A stretch of DNA of 64,000 bases from Lachnospiraceae bacterium UBA4381 (GTDB lineage: Bacteria; Bacillota; Clostridia; Lachnospirales; Lachnospiraceae), in NCBI GenBank assembly GCA_002391105.1, contig DGRT01000037.1, forward strand, positions 5,974-69,973. The letters run 5' to 3'. This document shows, piece by piece, positions 44,564-53,903 of this stretch. The notes under the pieces are model-generated. The model did not search any database. It was not told the DNA's origin and was given only the letters and a program-made list of their open reading frames with translations. Every line of letters starts with the position of its first letter. Within the stretch, counting starts at the first letter, position 1. The position numbers and the translations under genes are program-made.

Positions 44564-46090
44564 ATGAGAAAAGGGTTTTTTAAACTACTAACTACCGCAG
44601 GCTTAGCTGTAGCTCTTAGCCTCGGAATTGGAACTAGTGCTTTTGCCGGAGGCGCTTATGCAGAAGACTCATCCGGCTATGATGACGAGATTGGCTCATA
44701 TTACAGCTACTGGTGGAATGAAGAAACTGAAGAAACTGAAAAGACAGACTGGGAATGGGACTGGGACTGGAACCATAATTCAGACCACGGTGTCTGGACA
44801 AGCAGTGGTGCATCGATATATAAGAATACCAAGACAGGCGCTCAGCTAAAAAATGGCTGGTATCTAGTTGATGAGGAACCAACATATTTTGATGCTGATG
44901 GCTACGCATACGAAGGTTTCTTAGATGGTCAGGACAGTAAAGATGCCGGATGGTCACTCGCCGCCAAAGATGTATATACAAAAGATATGTCCGATATCTC
45001 CTGGGAAGAGCGCTTGAAAATGGAAAAAGCCAAATACCACTGGATTACCGACTCAAAGGGAACCCGATATGGTGCAACAGGATATTACTATGATGAAGAT
45101 GCAGGCACTTCAAACGGTATAGCCTATGGAACATACTACCTGACAGGAACCCCATCATATATCAAAAAAGATAAAAACTATGAAACAATCCAGATTGACG
45201 GTAAGTATTATAAATTTAATGCAGATGGTTACATTTCCAAAAACGAATGGTTTGATGACGGATGGATGGGCAACGATAGCAAAAGCCAAAATTGGAAATC
45301 CGAGTGGAAATATGCAACATCTGACGGTTCACTTGCTGAAGGCTGGACTGAGATAGATGGCAGCTGGTACTACTTTTATAAACCTTCACACGTAATGGCA
45401 ACAGATGCAGTAATAGATGGTTATAAAATAGATGAAAACGGAACTATAACATCAGAAACCGGATGGTACAATGACTGGATCTGGACAGATGAAGAAAAAG
45501 GCGAATGGGCAGACAGATGGCTCTATATTCAGCCTGACGGAAAAGTGAGTACCGGATGGACTGAAGTAGATGGAAGCTGGTATTACTTCTCAGAAATTAG
45601 TGGTGTAATGTTCACTGATACAGTTCAGGATTATTATTATCTTACGAAAGATGGCACACTTGCAACCGGCGGATGGTATTATAACTGGTATTGGACGGAC
45701 GAAGAAAAGGGCGAATGGGACGATAAGTGGATATATACATATTCAGATGGTTCTGTTCCTTCCGGATGGACTGAGATTGACGGAACCTGGTACTATTTCG
45801 AGTCTGGTACAGATGACTGGACATCGGATGACCAAACCTACACTTACTGGTGGTCCTATATGGTAACTGATGGATTTGTTGATGGATACTATATAAATAG
45901 TAGCGGTACAATAGAAGATGGTATAACCGGAGCCTGGTACCAGGATGACAAGGGATGGTACTTCATGGATTCAAATGGCTGGTATCCTTCAGACACTAGT
46001 TACATCATAGATAATAAGTATTATTATTTCAACGAAGAAGGATATATGGTCGACCCTCCTGAAGAAAACTCAACTGAAGGTCAGGGATGA
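44564..46090 (+). CDS. Secreted protein of choline/glucan-binding type repeats
   Basis: A 508-residue exported protein with a clear signal peptide (1-28, ending TSAFA). Nearly all of the rest consists of wall-binding repeats with the GW...WYYF...DG pattern, many extended by acidic WYNDWIWTDEEKGEW-like inserts that recur three times. No enzymatic domain is seen, so it may be a structural or adhesive surface protein. GGGAGGACAT precedes the ATG. It is monocistronic with a consensus promoter and a terminator. It is one of the few plus-strand genes in the window. Confidence 0.85.
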   Translation: MRKGFFKLLTTAGLAVALSLGIGTSAFAGGAYAEDSSGYDDEIGSYYSYWWNEETEETEKTDWEWDWDWNHNSDHGVWTSSGASIYKNTKTGAQLKNGWYLVDEEPTYFDADGYAYEGFLDGQDSKDAGWSLAAKDVYTKDMSDISWEERLKMEKAKYHWITDSKGTRYGATGYYYDEDAGTSNGIAYGTYYLTGTPSYIKKDKNYETIQIDGKYYKFNADGYISKNEWFDDGWMGNDSKSQNWKSEWKYATSDGSLAEGWTEIDGSWYYFYKPSHVMATDAVIDGYKIDENGTITSETGWYNDWIWTDEEKGEWADRWLYIQPDGKVSTGWTEVDGSWYYFSEISGVMFTDTVQDYYYLTKDGTLATGGWYYNWYWTDEEKGEWDDKWIYTYSDGSVPSGWTEIDGTWYYFESGTDDWTSDDQTYTYWWSYMVTDGFVDGYYINSSGTIEDGITGAWYQDDKGWYFMDSNGWYPSDTSYIIDNKYYYFNEEGYMVDPPEENSTEGQG

Positions 46091-46130
46091 TAACAGGTTT
46101 TAGTTAATCGAATATCTTAATAACCAACAA

Positions 46131-46168
46131 AAAAGGCAGAACTCATAAAGTCCGGGTTCTGCCTTTTA
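46131..46168. terminator. Bidirectional terminator between convergent wall-protein genes
   Basis: AAAAGGCAGAACTC (46131-46144) pairs with GGGTTCTGCCTTTT (46153-46166), flanked by A and T tracts. Confidence 0.92.
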
Positions 46169-46170
46169 TA

Positions 46171-48690
46171 TTATTTCATTGAATTAATAAGCTTAACTAT
46201 GTATATTCCATATCCCGCGTTTGTTGCCCAGCCCTTGCCAGATGGATTTTCCTTCTGACCAAGATACTCAACATAAGGTGATACGCCACGTTCAACAAAC
46301 TTGAATCTGGGATCAATACAGGTATTCTTGAGAGCCTCTGTCGATGCATAAGCCTTGAGATGCTGAACCTCTACACGAACACCCTCGCGAACATCAGCAA
46401 AACTGTTACCGGGTTCTCCATTTCCAAAAGCTCCCATTCCACAGAAATTGAACTGTTCAGCCTTAACATCTCCACCAAACTGAAGCCATCCTGTTTCATG
46501 CATAATCTGGGCAAATACAACTTCAGCCTTTACACCTTCAGCATCTGCCTCCTCAACGACTATCTGAGCAAAGGTCTCTATATCCTTGGCTCCTCCTGCC
46601 TCCATCGTTCCAGCAGGATATGTAAAGCCCTGAGCCTTGTAGCATGCCGCCATCTGGGCAACAGTCTTTTCAGAAGTACCCATAATCTTATATAGGCTAT
46701 TCACATTTGAAAGATCAACGCCTTCATATATAGAAGCATCTGCTACTTTAGTGTCTCCATCAGACTGGGAACTGTTATCCGCCTTATTTTCGGTTTCCTG
46801 TTCTTCTTTTCTGGAAACCGGCTTTGAAGAAGCCAGCGAGCCATCAGAATTAAATATATACTCTGTATCACCATCGACAAATGAGCCGGTAACCATCTTA
46901 CCATTTTCATCAAAATAGTATTTTACGCCATTAGTATCCAGCCACTGTGATTTATAACAGCTTCCGTCAGCATTTGCATAGTACCAGTCTTTACCACTAG
47001 CCACCCAGCCACCAGCCTGAAGCTGCCCGCTGGAATTGAAGCAGTATATGGTTCCATTAACATTTTTAGGACCGGTAACCATAGTACAGTCTGCATTAAA
47101 GTAATACCATTCATTTCCGGTTCTTAACCAGGTAGCTCTTAGAATTGCTCCGGAATCAAGTCCGTAGTACCAGTTCTTACCGTCATATATCCATCCATAT
47201 TGAAGCGCTCCGCTACTGTTGAGGTAATAATACATTCCTCCTCCACAGTCAGTCAGACCTGTTGCCATCTTTCCATTTTCACCGAAATAGTACCAGGTTC
47301 CATTTATGCTGGACCATGTGTCAACAAGCAGAGCCCCTGAACCGAGAGCATAGTACCAGTCATTTCCGGATTTCATCCAGCCTGTAGCCATGGCACCATT
47401 ATCATCAAAGCAGTAGCCTACTCCTCCGATTGACTTATAACCTGTAGCCATGGTTCCATCTTCTGTCAGATAATACCATATTCCGGCACCATTGAACCAT
47501 GCCTTTCTAAACATAGCTCCCGATGCATTCATGTAGTACCATTTACCATCCTGCTTCTGCCAGCCGGTGAGCATGACACCATCACTGCCAAACAGATACC
47601 ACTGATTCTCTATACAGAATGGACCTGTAGCAACCTTGCCATCCTCCTTAAGCCAGAACCAGCTTCCATTATTCTTCTGCCATACATTTCTCAGCATAGC
47701 ACCACGTTCATTAAAGCAGTACCAGGTTCCATCTATCTGCTTCCATCCGGTAGCAACATAACCTGAATCATCTGCATAGTACGAATAACCATCTACTTCA
47801 AAGAAGCCCTTCTGAAGCTCTTTCTTTTCATTGTAGTAAACCCACTTATTTCCCTTCTGCTGCCAGCCTGAGCTTTCAGCCGTAGGAGAAACAACCACGC
47901 TTACCCTGTTTGCCTTAAGCAGCTCCAGATTCTCAAGTATTCCCTGGGCATCCGCAACGCCGAGCTGGGCTATCATATCCCATGAACCAAAGAAATTCAG
48001 ACAGTCACTGCTATTATTGACATAGGAATGTTCAACGATCATAGCAGGGATATAGTATTCTTTACAGCCACGAATAACAGCATAATAATCTGCTATCGAG
48101 CCGTCAGAATATGTACTGCCATTCTGTGAGGATCTTGTATATGTCGCACCGTTGGAAACTCCCAGACCATTTAATTTCTTACCTATGGATGTTCCAACTG
48201 TCTTGGCAACTGTATTTGCCGTACTGCAATAGCTTGCATTAGATATATATACTTCCGCACCAGACCTTGAATTCACACTTGCAGAAGAATTACAGTGAAG
48301 ACTTACAAATATATCAGCATTTACACTATGCGCATAGTCACATCTCCAGTCAAGATCATCACCAATACTTCCATGCAAACCTTCTGATATTGATGAACGC
48401 GTCATATATACCTTGACCTGATCATTTTTCTCAAGCTCAGCCTTACATGCATCCGCTATCGCCTGATTGATATCACGCTCTATATACTGAACACCATTCC
48501 AGGTATATGCAGCTCCTGTATCTGTACCACCATGTCCGGGATCCAGAACTATTACTACCGGTTCCCCTTCCTCAGAAGCAATTACCGGTTCATCTGCAGA
48601 AACCTTTCCAGTACTTATGCCCACTATGCCAAGCATGAGCACCAAGCCAAGCAGCAGTGACATATTTTTTCTGAAACCTGATCTTTTCAT
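46171..48690 (-). CDS. Bifunctional autolysin: amidase, wall-binding repeats, glucosaminidase
   Basis: An 839-residue secreted hydrolase. It has a signal peptide at 1-32 and an N-acetylmuramoyl-L-alanine amidase_3 domain at about 45-265 with zinc ligands His53 (DPGHGG), Glu71 and His132 (SLHCNS). About sixteen choline/glucan-binding type repeats follow at about 285-640, a short charged linker, and a GH73-like glucosaminidase domain at about 690-839 with the catalytic glutamate in IMHETGW. It should cut both the glycan chain and the stem-peptide amide. Its promoter carries a WalR-like box, fitting control of autolysins. Confidence 0.92.
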   Translation of the reverse strand: MKRSGFRKNMSLLLGLVLMLGIVGISTGKVSADEPVIASEEGEPVVIVLDPGHGGTDTGAAYTWNGVQYIERDINQAIADACKAELEKNDQVKVYMTRSSISEGLHGSIGDDLDWRCDYAHSVNADIFVSLHCNSSASVNSRSGAEVYISNASYCSTANTVAKTVGTSIGKKLNGLGVSNGATYTRSSQNGSTYSDGSIADYYAVIRGCKEYYIPAMIVEHSYVNNSSDCLNFFGSWDMIAQLGVADAQGILENLELLKANRVSVVVSPTAESSGWQQKGNKWVYYNEKKELQKGFFEVDGYSYYADDSGYVATGWKQIDGTWYCFNERGAMLRNVWQKNNGSWFWLKEDGKVATGPFCIENQWYLFGSDGVMLTGWQKQDGKWYYMNASGAMFRKAWFNGAGIWYYLTEDGTMATGYKSIGGVGYCFDDNGAMATGWMKSGNDWYYALGSGALLVDTWSSINGTWYYFGENGKMATGLTDCGGGMYYYLNSSGALQYGWIYDGKNWYYGLDSGAILRATWLRTGNEWYYFNADCTMVTGPKNVNGTIYCFNSSGQLQAGGWVASGKDWYYANADGSCYKSQWLDTNGVKYYFDENGKMVTGSFVDGDTEYIFNSDGSLASSKPVSRKEEQETENKADNSSQSDGDTKVADASIYEGVDLSNVNSLYKIMGTSEKTVAQMAACYKAQGFTYPAGTMEAGGAKDIETFAQIVVEEADAEGVKAEVVFAQIMHETGWLQFGGDVKAEQFNFCGMGAFGNGEPGNSFADVREGVRVEVQHLKAYASTEALKNTCIDPRFKFVERGVSPYVEYLGQKENPSGKGWATNAGYGIYIVKLINSMK

Positions 48691-48768
48691 CGATTACCAT
48701 CCTAAATACTATATTCTCATTGCCAATATTTTCATTGCCAACATTTTACGTAAACCAAAATATAAAAC

Positions 48769-48797
48769 AGTATAAAGGGTTGACAAAATTATGTCAA
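48769..48797 (-). promoter_or_regulatory. Consensus promoter of the autolysin gene, overlapping a dyad
   Basis: On the minus strand TTGACA (complement of 48792-48797), a 17-bp spacer and TATACT (complement of 48769-48774). GGGTTGACA/TGTCAACCC (48777-48800) forms a perfect 9-bp inverted repeat spanning the -35 and spacer, a likely repressor site. Confidence 0.85.
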
Positions 48798-48804
48798 CCC
48801 TGTC

Positions 48805-48821
48805 ATTACAAAAATATTACA
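48805..48821 (-). promoter_or_regulatory. WalR-like box upstream of the autolysin promoter
   Basis: On the minus strand TGTAAT-ATTTT-TGTAAT, an exact match to TGTWAH-N5-TGTWAH, seven bases upstream of the -35. A further TGTAAA half-site lies at 48825-48830. The position suits an activator. The regulator itself is not in the window. Confidence 0.6.
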
Positions 48822-48915
48822 TTCTTTACAAAATTGTTAATAACACATATTCCCTGCATTATTATAAAACGCCGAACAAAGCAGCATTATTTCATATCAG
48901 GAATACCGGTACATC

Positions 48916-49785
48916 CTACAGACCATTTGCAACATCTACAAGATACTGACCATAATGTGTCTTCATGAGTGGTTCAGCCAACTGAAGAAGCTGCTCCCTA
49001 GTAATGAAGCCTCTTCTATAAGCAATCTCCTCTATACAGGATATATACATTCCCTGTCTCTTCTGGAATGCAGCCACAAAGTCCGCAGCATCCAGTAGCA
49101 TATCATGATTACCGGTATCCAGCCATGCGAAACCACGTCCCAGTGTTTCAACCATCAGAGTTCCACGGTTCAGATACTCGTTATTAATAGAAGTAATCTC
49201 TATCTCACCTCTGGCTGAAGGCTTAACATTCTTAGCAATCTCAACAACATCATTATCATAGAAATACAGTCCCGGAACAGCATAGTTCGACTTAGGATTC
49301 TCCGGCTTTTCCTCTATAGAAAGTGCCTTACCATTCTCATCAAACTCAACCACTCCATACTCTCTCGGATCCTTTACATAGTAGCCAAAGATAGTAGCTC
49401 CCTTCTCTCTGGATGCCGCTGCCTTAAGAACCTTCGAAAAGCTCTGACCATAGAATATATTGTCACCCAGAACAAGGGCAACGTTATCATTTCCTATAAA
49501 TTCTTCTCCGATGATAAATGCATCTGCAAGTCCTCTCGGCACTTCCTGAACTGCATAGCTGAAGCTCATTCCAAGCTGCTCACCCGTTCCAAAAAGCTCT
49601 CTGAACGCAGGCAGATCTCTAGGTGTTGAAATGATAAGAACCTCTCTGATTCCTGCAAGCATCAAAGTTGAAAGCGGATAATATATCATCGGCTTATCAT
49701 AAACCGGCATCATCTGCTTAGAAACTGCTTTGGTAAGTGGATAAAGTCTGGTGCCGGAGCCTCCGGCGAGTATTATTCCCTTCAT
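48916..49785 (-). CDS. rfbA: Glucose-1-phosphate thymidylyltransferase
   Basis: A 289-residue nucleotidyltransferase making dTDP-glucose from dTTP and glucose 1-phosphate. The signature [11 protein letters not shown] is at 8-18, [16 protein letters not shown] follows, and LGDNIFYG carries the metal-binding aspartate. GGGG at the start gives a good ribosome binding site. It begins the polysaccharide gene run on the window's right side and supplies the substrate for RfbB at 36.8 kb. Confidence 0.95.
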   Translation of the reverse strand: MKGIILAGGSGTRLYPLTKAVSKQMMPVYDKPMIYYPLSTLMLAGIREVLIISTPRDLPAFRELFGTGEQLGMSFSYAVQEVPRGLADAFIIGEEFIGNDNVALVLGDNIFYGQSFSKVLKAAASREKGATIFGYYVKDPREYGVVEFDENGKALSIEEKPENPKSNYAVPGLYFYDNDVVEIAKNVKPSARGEIEITSINNEYLNRGTLMVETLGRGFAWLDTGNHDMLLDAADFVAAFQKRQGMYISCIEEIAYRRGFITREQLLQLAEPLMKTHYGQYLVDVANGL

Positions 49786-49845
49786 GCTATTCCCCTTTCA
49801 TATTTTGTGTCTGTTCATTTTATCTATATGAGGCGCAGCCCCGTC

Positions 49846-49883
49846 ATCGCTGAACAAGAGTTTTTCAAAAAAGGTTCAGCGAT
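49846..49883. repeat. Inverted repeat ATCGCTGAAC / GTTCAGCGAT upstream of rfbA
   Basis: Perfect 10-bp arms at 49846-49855 and 49874-49883 with an 18-nt AT-rich loop. No T-run follows on either side, so it is probably not a terminator. Confidence 0.75.
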
Positions 49884-49913
49884 TACATGACATGAATCAG
49901 TACCACATTTTAG

Positions 49914-52631
49914 TTATTTTAGTTCCTTACGTATAGAGTTACTATAATACTTATCTCCCTCTTTGTAAATCTCCTTGTGTGCTTTCATAAATGCACCAAA
50001 CTCCTTCAGCTTATTGGATATAGTTTCAAAGGAGTTATCTGCATCCTTTCCTCTGTCAGGCTTCAACAAAAATTCCGCCCCGGCATCATAGACAACCGTT
50101 CTGCCATCCCTTGTCATCTCATAGGTATATTCAACCAGAGACTGCTCACCGGTATATCTTTCATTCAAATGTCCATATTTCTGAAGATCTCTGAGTCTGA
50201 AAAGTGTTACGCCCCGACGCAGTGCTGTATATGCGCAGTAATTATAATACTGGTCATCAAACTTACTTTTTTTAGCATACATCCAGCCCTCTATACTGCC
50301 AAAGTCTATTATAACGCCGGCATGGGCAAATGTACCATCAAGCGAGAACACCTTACCTCCTATTGCCGAAACATATGGTCTGGCATTCAGATATGAAAGC
50401 ATACCTGTGATTCCATTTTCGCCCATCATGGTAATTCCGGACTGTATAAAACAGATAAATGTATCATCAGCCTCTTTAGTCTGACCAGAGATAAGCATCG
50501 CAGCATAGTTCATCTCTCTGGCAAAATTATAGCCATGCTCCTCTCCTCTTATACGCAGGAAGGAAATATTTTTAAAGCTCGACTTCTCTTCTATCGATCT
50601 GACAGTTCTTTCATATTTCTCATTATCATCAGCATCCATAACTGCCACATAGACCACAGCATGTTCTGGTACCGGATAAGTGCTGTGATAAAATCCAAGA
50701 TGATCACTTATCTCAGCCTTCGCCTCTATACCAAGTCTTTCAAAATGAGCCTGAAGCGCATTTACCCCTGCATCATAAGCATACATCTTGGCAGCAGGAT
50801 TGCCGGCGGTTGAAGTATCATTTATACGCCAGCTATATACTATCATCGGAACATGAACTATCTTACGAGCCTTCTCAGTACACCTTAGAATAAAGTCATA
50901 ATCCTGCGCACCATTATAGGCATCATCAAAAAGTCCGACCTCATCCACCAGACTCTTTCTGGCAACAAACATATGAGTAATATAATTACAGCTCTCCAGC
51001 AGCTCTATGTTAAAATCAGGCTTGATGTTCGGTTCAAATCTTTTCTTTGCATCGGCATTTGTCTTATCTTCATCTGTGTAGATAACATCAACCTCAGTGT
51101 CGAACTCAGTTTCATCGATCTGCTCAGATTTTATTTCACCCTTCTTTATATCTGCAGCTTCTGACTTACTTTGATCAGCAGCTTCTGACTTTTTTCGTTC
51201 TACAGCTGCTAACTTACTTCGATCTGCCGGTCTTTCTACCAGATTCCGGTTCATCGCCCTGACTGCCTCATAAAAAGCATCCGGAGTAAACAGATCATCA
51301 TGATCACCCAGTACGATAAAGTCTCCCTTTGCGATAGAAAATGCCTGATTCGTATTTGATGATATTCCAAGCGGTCCCGGCAACTCTGCCACATATCTGA
51401 TACGTCTGTCTTCCCTGGAATATCTTCCTATTATTTTACTAAGTCTGTCACTATCCCGGCTTCCATCCGAGAAGCACAACTCCCAGTTTGGATAGGTCTG
51501 GGCTGTGATAGAGTCGATCAGCTCTTTCAGAAACTGCTCATCAGTTTCATACAGCGGAACCAGAACGCTGAGAAGGGGACGGTATTTAAAGTCAGCCTGC
51601 AGCACCTTCTGTTTCTCCAGCTCCAGCTTACCCGGAGATATACTGCGAATCCATTTATCATAATTTCTGTTCAGATTAATGTAAGACGGAGACATGTGTA
51701 CCTTGATTTTGGAAATGGTTTCTCTTACACCATAGGTGTTCAGATTCCTGACCAACTTTTCCTGATAACGGGATATAACATTTACCTTTGAAAATACATC
51801 ACTGCTGTTACTGGTATGGGCTCTTTTAAATATGAAGCGGTCTCCCTTTTTCAGTATCAGATTGAGCCGCTTATGCTCTCCTTCAACTATAAGCTCAAAG
51901 CCGGGCTTCATCTCATCAGAAAACTCCGGAAATATAGCTGATACATCTTCGCGTTCGCTGAACTTTATACTATATTTAAGATACTGTTGTGACTTATCAG
52001 CCGGAGCATTTTTATCTTTCCTTTCAGGCTTCTTAACTTTGATAATAGTATCTTCCCCGCTATCCATCCAGCCACTGATAATCGTCTTACCATCTTCAAC
52101 ATAAGCCAGATCAATACTCATGTTATAAAGTGAAAGCTCCTTCAGGACTTTTTTCATGGAATCCTTATAGAGTATTTCTCTATATACTTTTCTGGAGTTT
52201 TCTAAAGTTTTTTCATTATCATCACTTTCAACGCTTTCCTCAGCAGCCGGATCATTTACTCCGGTACTCTCTATGGCATGGAATTCCCTGGAAAAATCAA
52301 TAGGGATTACCTCGCCTACAACCACCAGCTTCGCATTATTTCCATACTTCTGCAGTCTTTCTTCAGTAAGAGCCGTCATATCTACATATATCGTTCCATA
52401 ATGTGATATAGTCTCTCCATTTCTTCTCTTCATCTGCATAAGAGGAAGCTTGGTAGATTGAATAGTACAGGGAAGCGCCTTAACAGGACGTCCTCCAACA
52501 AATACAGCCGCCCTGGGTTTCATCGTATCCAGATAGCCATCTACAGCATAGCCCTGGATAACAAGCCTTCTTCTTCCACTTGCATCACTTCTTACTCTTT
52601 CAAAGAAAAAACCCTGTTTTTTTTCTGACAT
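49914..52631 (-). CDS. Large family 2 glycosyltransferase
   Basis: A 905-residue protein. Residues 1-330 form an N-terminal region of beta-rich character, followed by a GT-A domain from about 345 (LLSVLVPLYETDEQFLKELI) with FSDGS and a DHDD metal motif (LGDHDDLF) and the later DEDK and GAQDYDFILR elements. A 45-residue charged, S/K/E-rich insertion separates DHDD from DEDK. The C-terminal 250 residues look like a second sugar-binding or degenerate GT domain. Similar proteins build rhamnan or other surface glycans. AGAGGA precedes the start. Confidence 0.85.
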   Translation of the reverse strand: MSEKKQGFFFERVRSDASGRRRLVIQGYAVDGYLDTMKPRAAVFVGGRPVKALPCTIQSTKLPLMQMKRRNGETISHYGTIYVDMTALTEERLQKYGNNAKLVVVGEVIPIDFSREFHAIESTGVNDPAAEESVESDDNEKTLENSRKVYREILYKDSMKKVLKELSLYNMSIDLAYVEDGKTIISGWMDSGEDTIIKVKKPERKDKNAPADKSQQYLKYSIKFSEREDVSAIFPEFSDEMKPGFELIVEGEHKRLNLILKKGDRFIFKRAHTSNSSDVFSKVNVISRYQEKLVRNLNTYGVRETISKIKVHMSPSYINLNRNYDKWIRSISPGKLELEKQKVLQADFKYRPLLSVLVPLYETDEQFLKELIDSITAQTYPNWELCFSDGSRDSDRLSKIIGRYSREDRRIRYVAELPGPLGISSNTNQAFSIAKGDFIVLGDHDDLFTPDAFYEAVRAMNRNLVERPADRSKLAAVERKKSEAADQSKSEAADIKKGEIKSEQIDETEFDTEVDVIYTDEDKTNADAKKRFEPNIKPDFNIELLESCNYITHMFVARKSLVDEVGLFDDAYNGAQDYDFILRCTEKARKIVHVPMIVYSWRINDTSTAGNPAAKMYAYDAGVNALQAHFERLGIEAKAEISDHLGFYHSTYPVPEHAVVYVAVMDADDNEKYERTVRSIEEKSSFKNISFLRIRGEEHGYNFAREMNYAAMLISGQTKEADDTFICFIQSGITMMGENGITGMLSYLNARPYVSAIGGKVFSLDGTFAHAGVIIDFGSIEGWMYAKKSKFDDQYYNYCAYTALRRGVTLFRLRDLQKYGHLNERYTGEQSLVEYTYEMTRDGRTVVYDAGAEFLLKPDRGKDADNSFETISNKLKEFGAFMKAHKEIYKEGDKYYSNSIRKELK

Positions 52632-52727
52632 ATTATCATTCCTCTATAAATAAATTGATAATTACACCATATTACTTATAAATCAAAGCTTCACAAAACC
52701 GTTTCCTTTTCAACTATCACAGTTTCA

Positions 52728-53792
52728 TTAGTACATCTGCTTCAGCTCTGTAACAGTTCTCTCGGCACCTGTTTTCATATCGAACTCGGCTTTCCAGCCA
52801 AGTGCCTCCAGCTTATCGGACCTTAGCGCTGAACATGGCATCTTGTTATACGACCTTGCCTCACTCTCTGTCGGTACATCAAAGGTTATCTTTACCCCTC
52901 CCGCTGCAGCAAATGCTTCTGCCATCTCCTTTATGGTAACTATAGCTATAGGAGCGGAGATATTATAAGCCTCTTTATTCTCTCCCTTTATAAGAACAGC
53001 AAGTATAGCAGATGCGCAGTCCAGCACATGAGTATAGGATCTGAGCTGTTCTCCCTTGCTCTTCATGATTATCTCTTCACCTCTTGCAGCTTTAAATGAG
53101 AAATCCGCACTAACCCTGCTGTCTGATGGTTTCACCGTCGGACCATATATATGTCCCGGACGAACCATCACAGTATCTATGCCATATTCCTCTGCATAAG
53201 CCACGCATAGAGTTTCTGCCGCCCTCTTTGAGCTGGGATAACAGGAACGCGGGTTTAATATATCCACATATCCAAGCTGATCTTCACTATATGGTTCAAA
53301 GGTTTCATTCACTCCATATACTTCACTTGAGGAAATGTATAAAAGTCTGCCAAGTGAAGACTTGTCAACTGATGACATAAGTCCTGTAATTCCATGAATA
53401 TTTGCCAGCATGGTTTCAACCGGCTCTGCCATTATTCTCTTTGGATCTGCGTTGCTTGCTCCATGAATAATATAATCCACATGAAGCGGTGGTATCTTCC
53501 CCTCAGTCGCATCATACTGAACAAATGTATAGTCTCCCCCGACACCTTTAGAGGACTGAACCGCCCTCTCCTCATATCTCTCTGCAACTCTCTTCTCGTC
53601 ACGTCCGGCAAAGTAAAGAGTCATTCCATATCCCTGCTCCTTGTTGAGAGAAAGGAGAAGATCCGCTACAGCCGAACATATAAGACCGGTCGCGCCGGTT
53701 ATAAGTACACTCTTTCCACGCATTTCCTCCGGAGAAGGTACATTTTTCAATACTTTATTCACATCCTCAAGATATTCCGATGTATATTTCAT
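52728..53792 (-). CDS. NAD-dependent epimerase/dehydratase (SDR)
   Basis: A 354-residue extended SDR. The Rossmann motif is GATGLICSA, in which the third glycine of the usual GxxGxxG is cysteine. YISSSEVYG and YPSSKRAAET give the catalytic Ser/Tyr/Lys set, and VRPGHIYGP is present. The start at 53792 is chosen because GGAGG lies six bases before it; the ATG two codons earlier overlaps the ribosome binding site. It probably makes a nucleotide sugar for the flanking glycosyltransferases. Confidence 0.88.
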   Translation of the reverse strand: MKYTSEYLEDVNKVLKNVPSPEEMRGKSVLITGATGLICSAVADLLLSLNKEQGYGMTLYFAGRDEKRVAERYEERAVQSSKGVGGDYTFVQYDATEGKIPPLHVDYIIHGASNADPKRIMAEPVETMLANIHGITGLMSSVDKSSLGRLLYISSSEVYGVNETFEPYSEDQLGYVDILNPRSCYPSSKRAAETLCVAYAEEYGIDTVMVRPGHIYGPTVKPSDSRVSADFSFKAARGEEIIMKSKGEQLRSYTHVLDCASAILAVLIKGENKEAYNISAPIAIVTIKEMAEAFAAAGGVKITFDVPTESEARSYNKMPCSALRSDKLEALGWKAEFDMKTGAERTVTELKQMY

Positions 53793-53836
53793 AGTCATCC
53801 TCCAACTCTATATAGCTTTAAGATTATTTGTATCAG

Positions 53837-53870
53837 TTCAGGTCATGCAGATATGACTATCATATTGACG
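53837..53870. repeat. TTCAGGTCAT intergenic repeat
   Basis: TTCAGGTCAT at 53837-53846, within a TCAGTTCAGGTCATGC-A/G-GATAT block that is also present at 12083-12106. GTCAT/ATGAC can form a short hairpin. Confidence 0.55.
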
Positions 53871-53903
53871 CGAAAGCATGTATTCAAAGACAATTATGAT
53901 ATA

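Noticed and set aside
49846..49883. Hairpin upstream of rfbA as a terminator
   Set aside because: No T-run follows on either strand.
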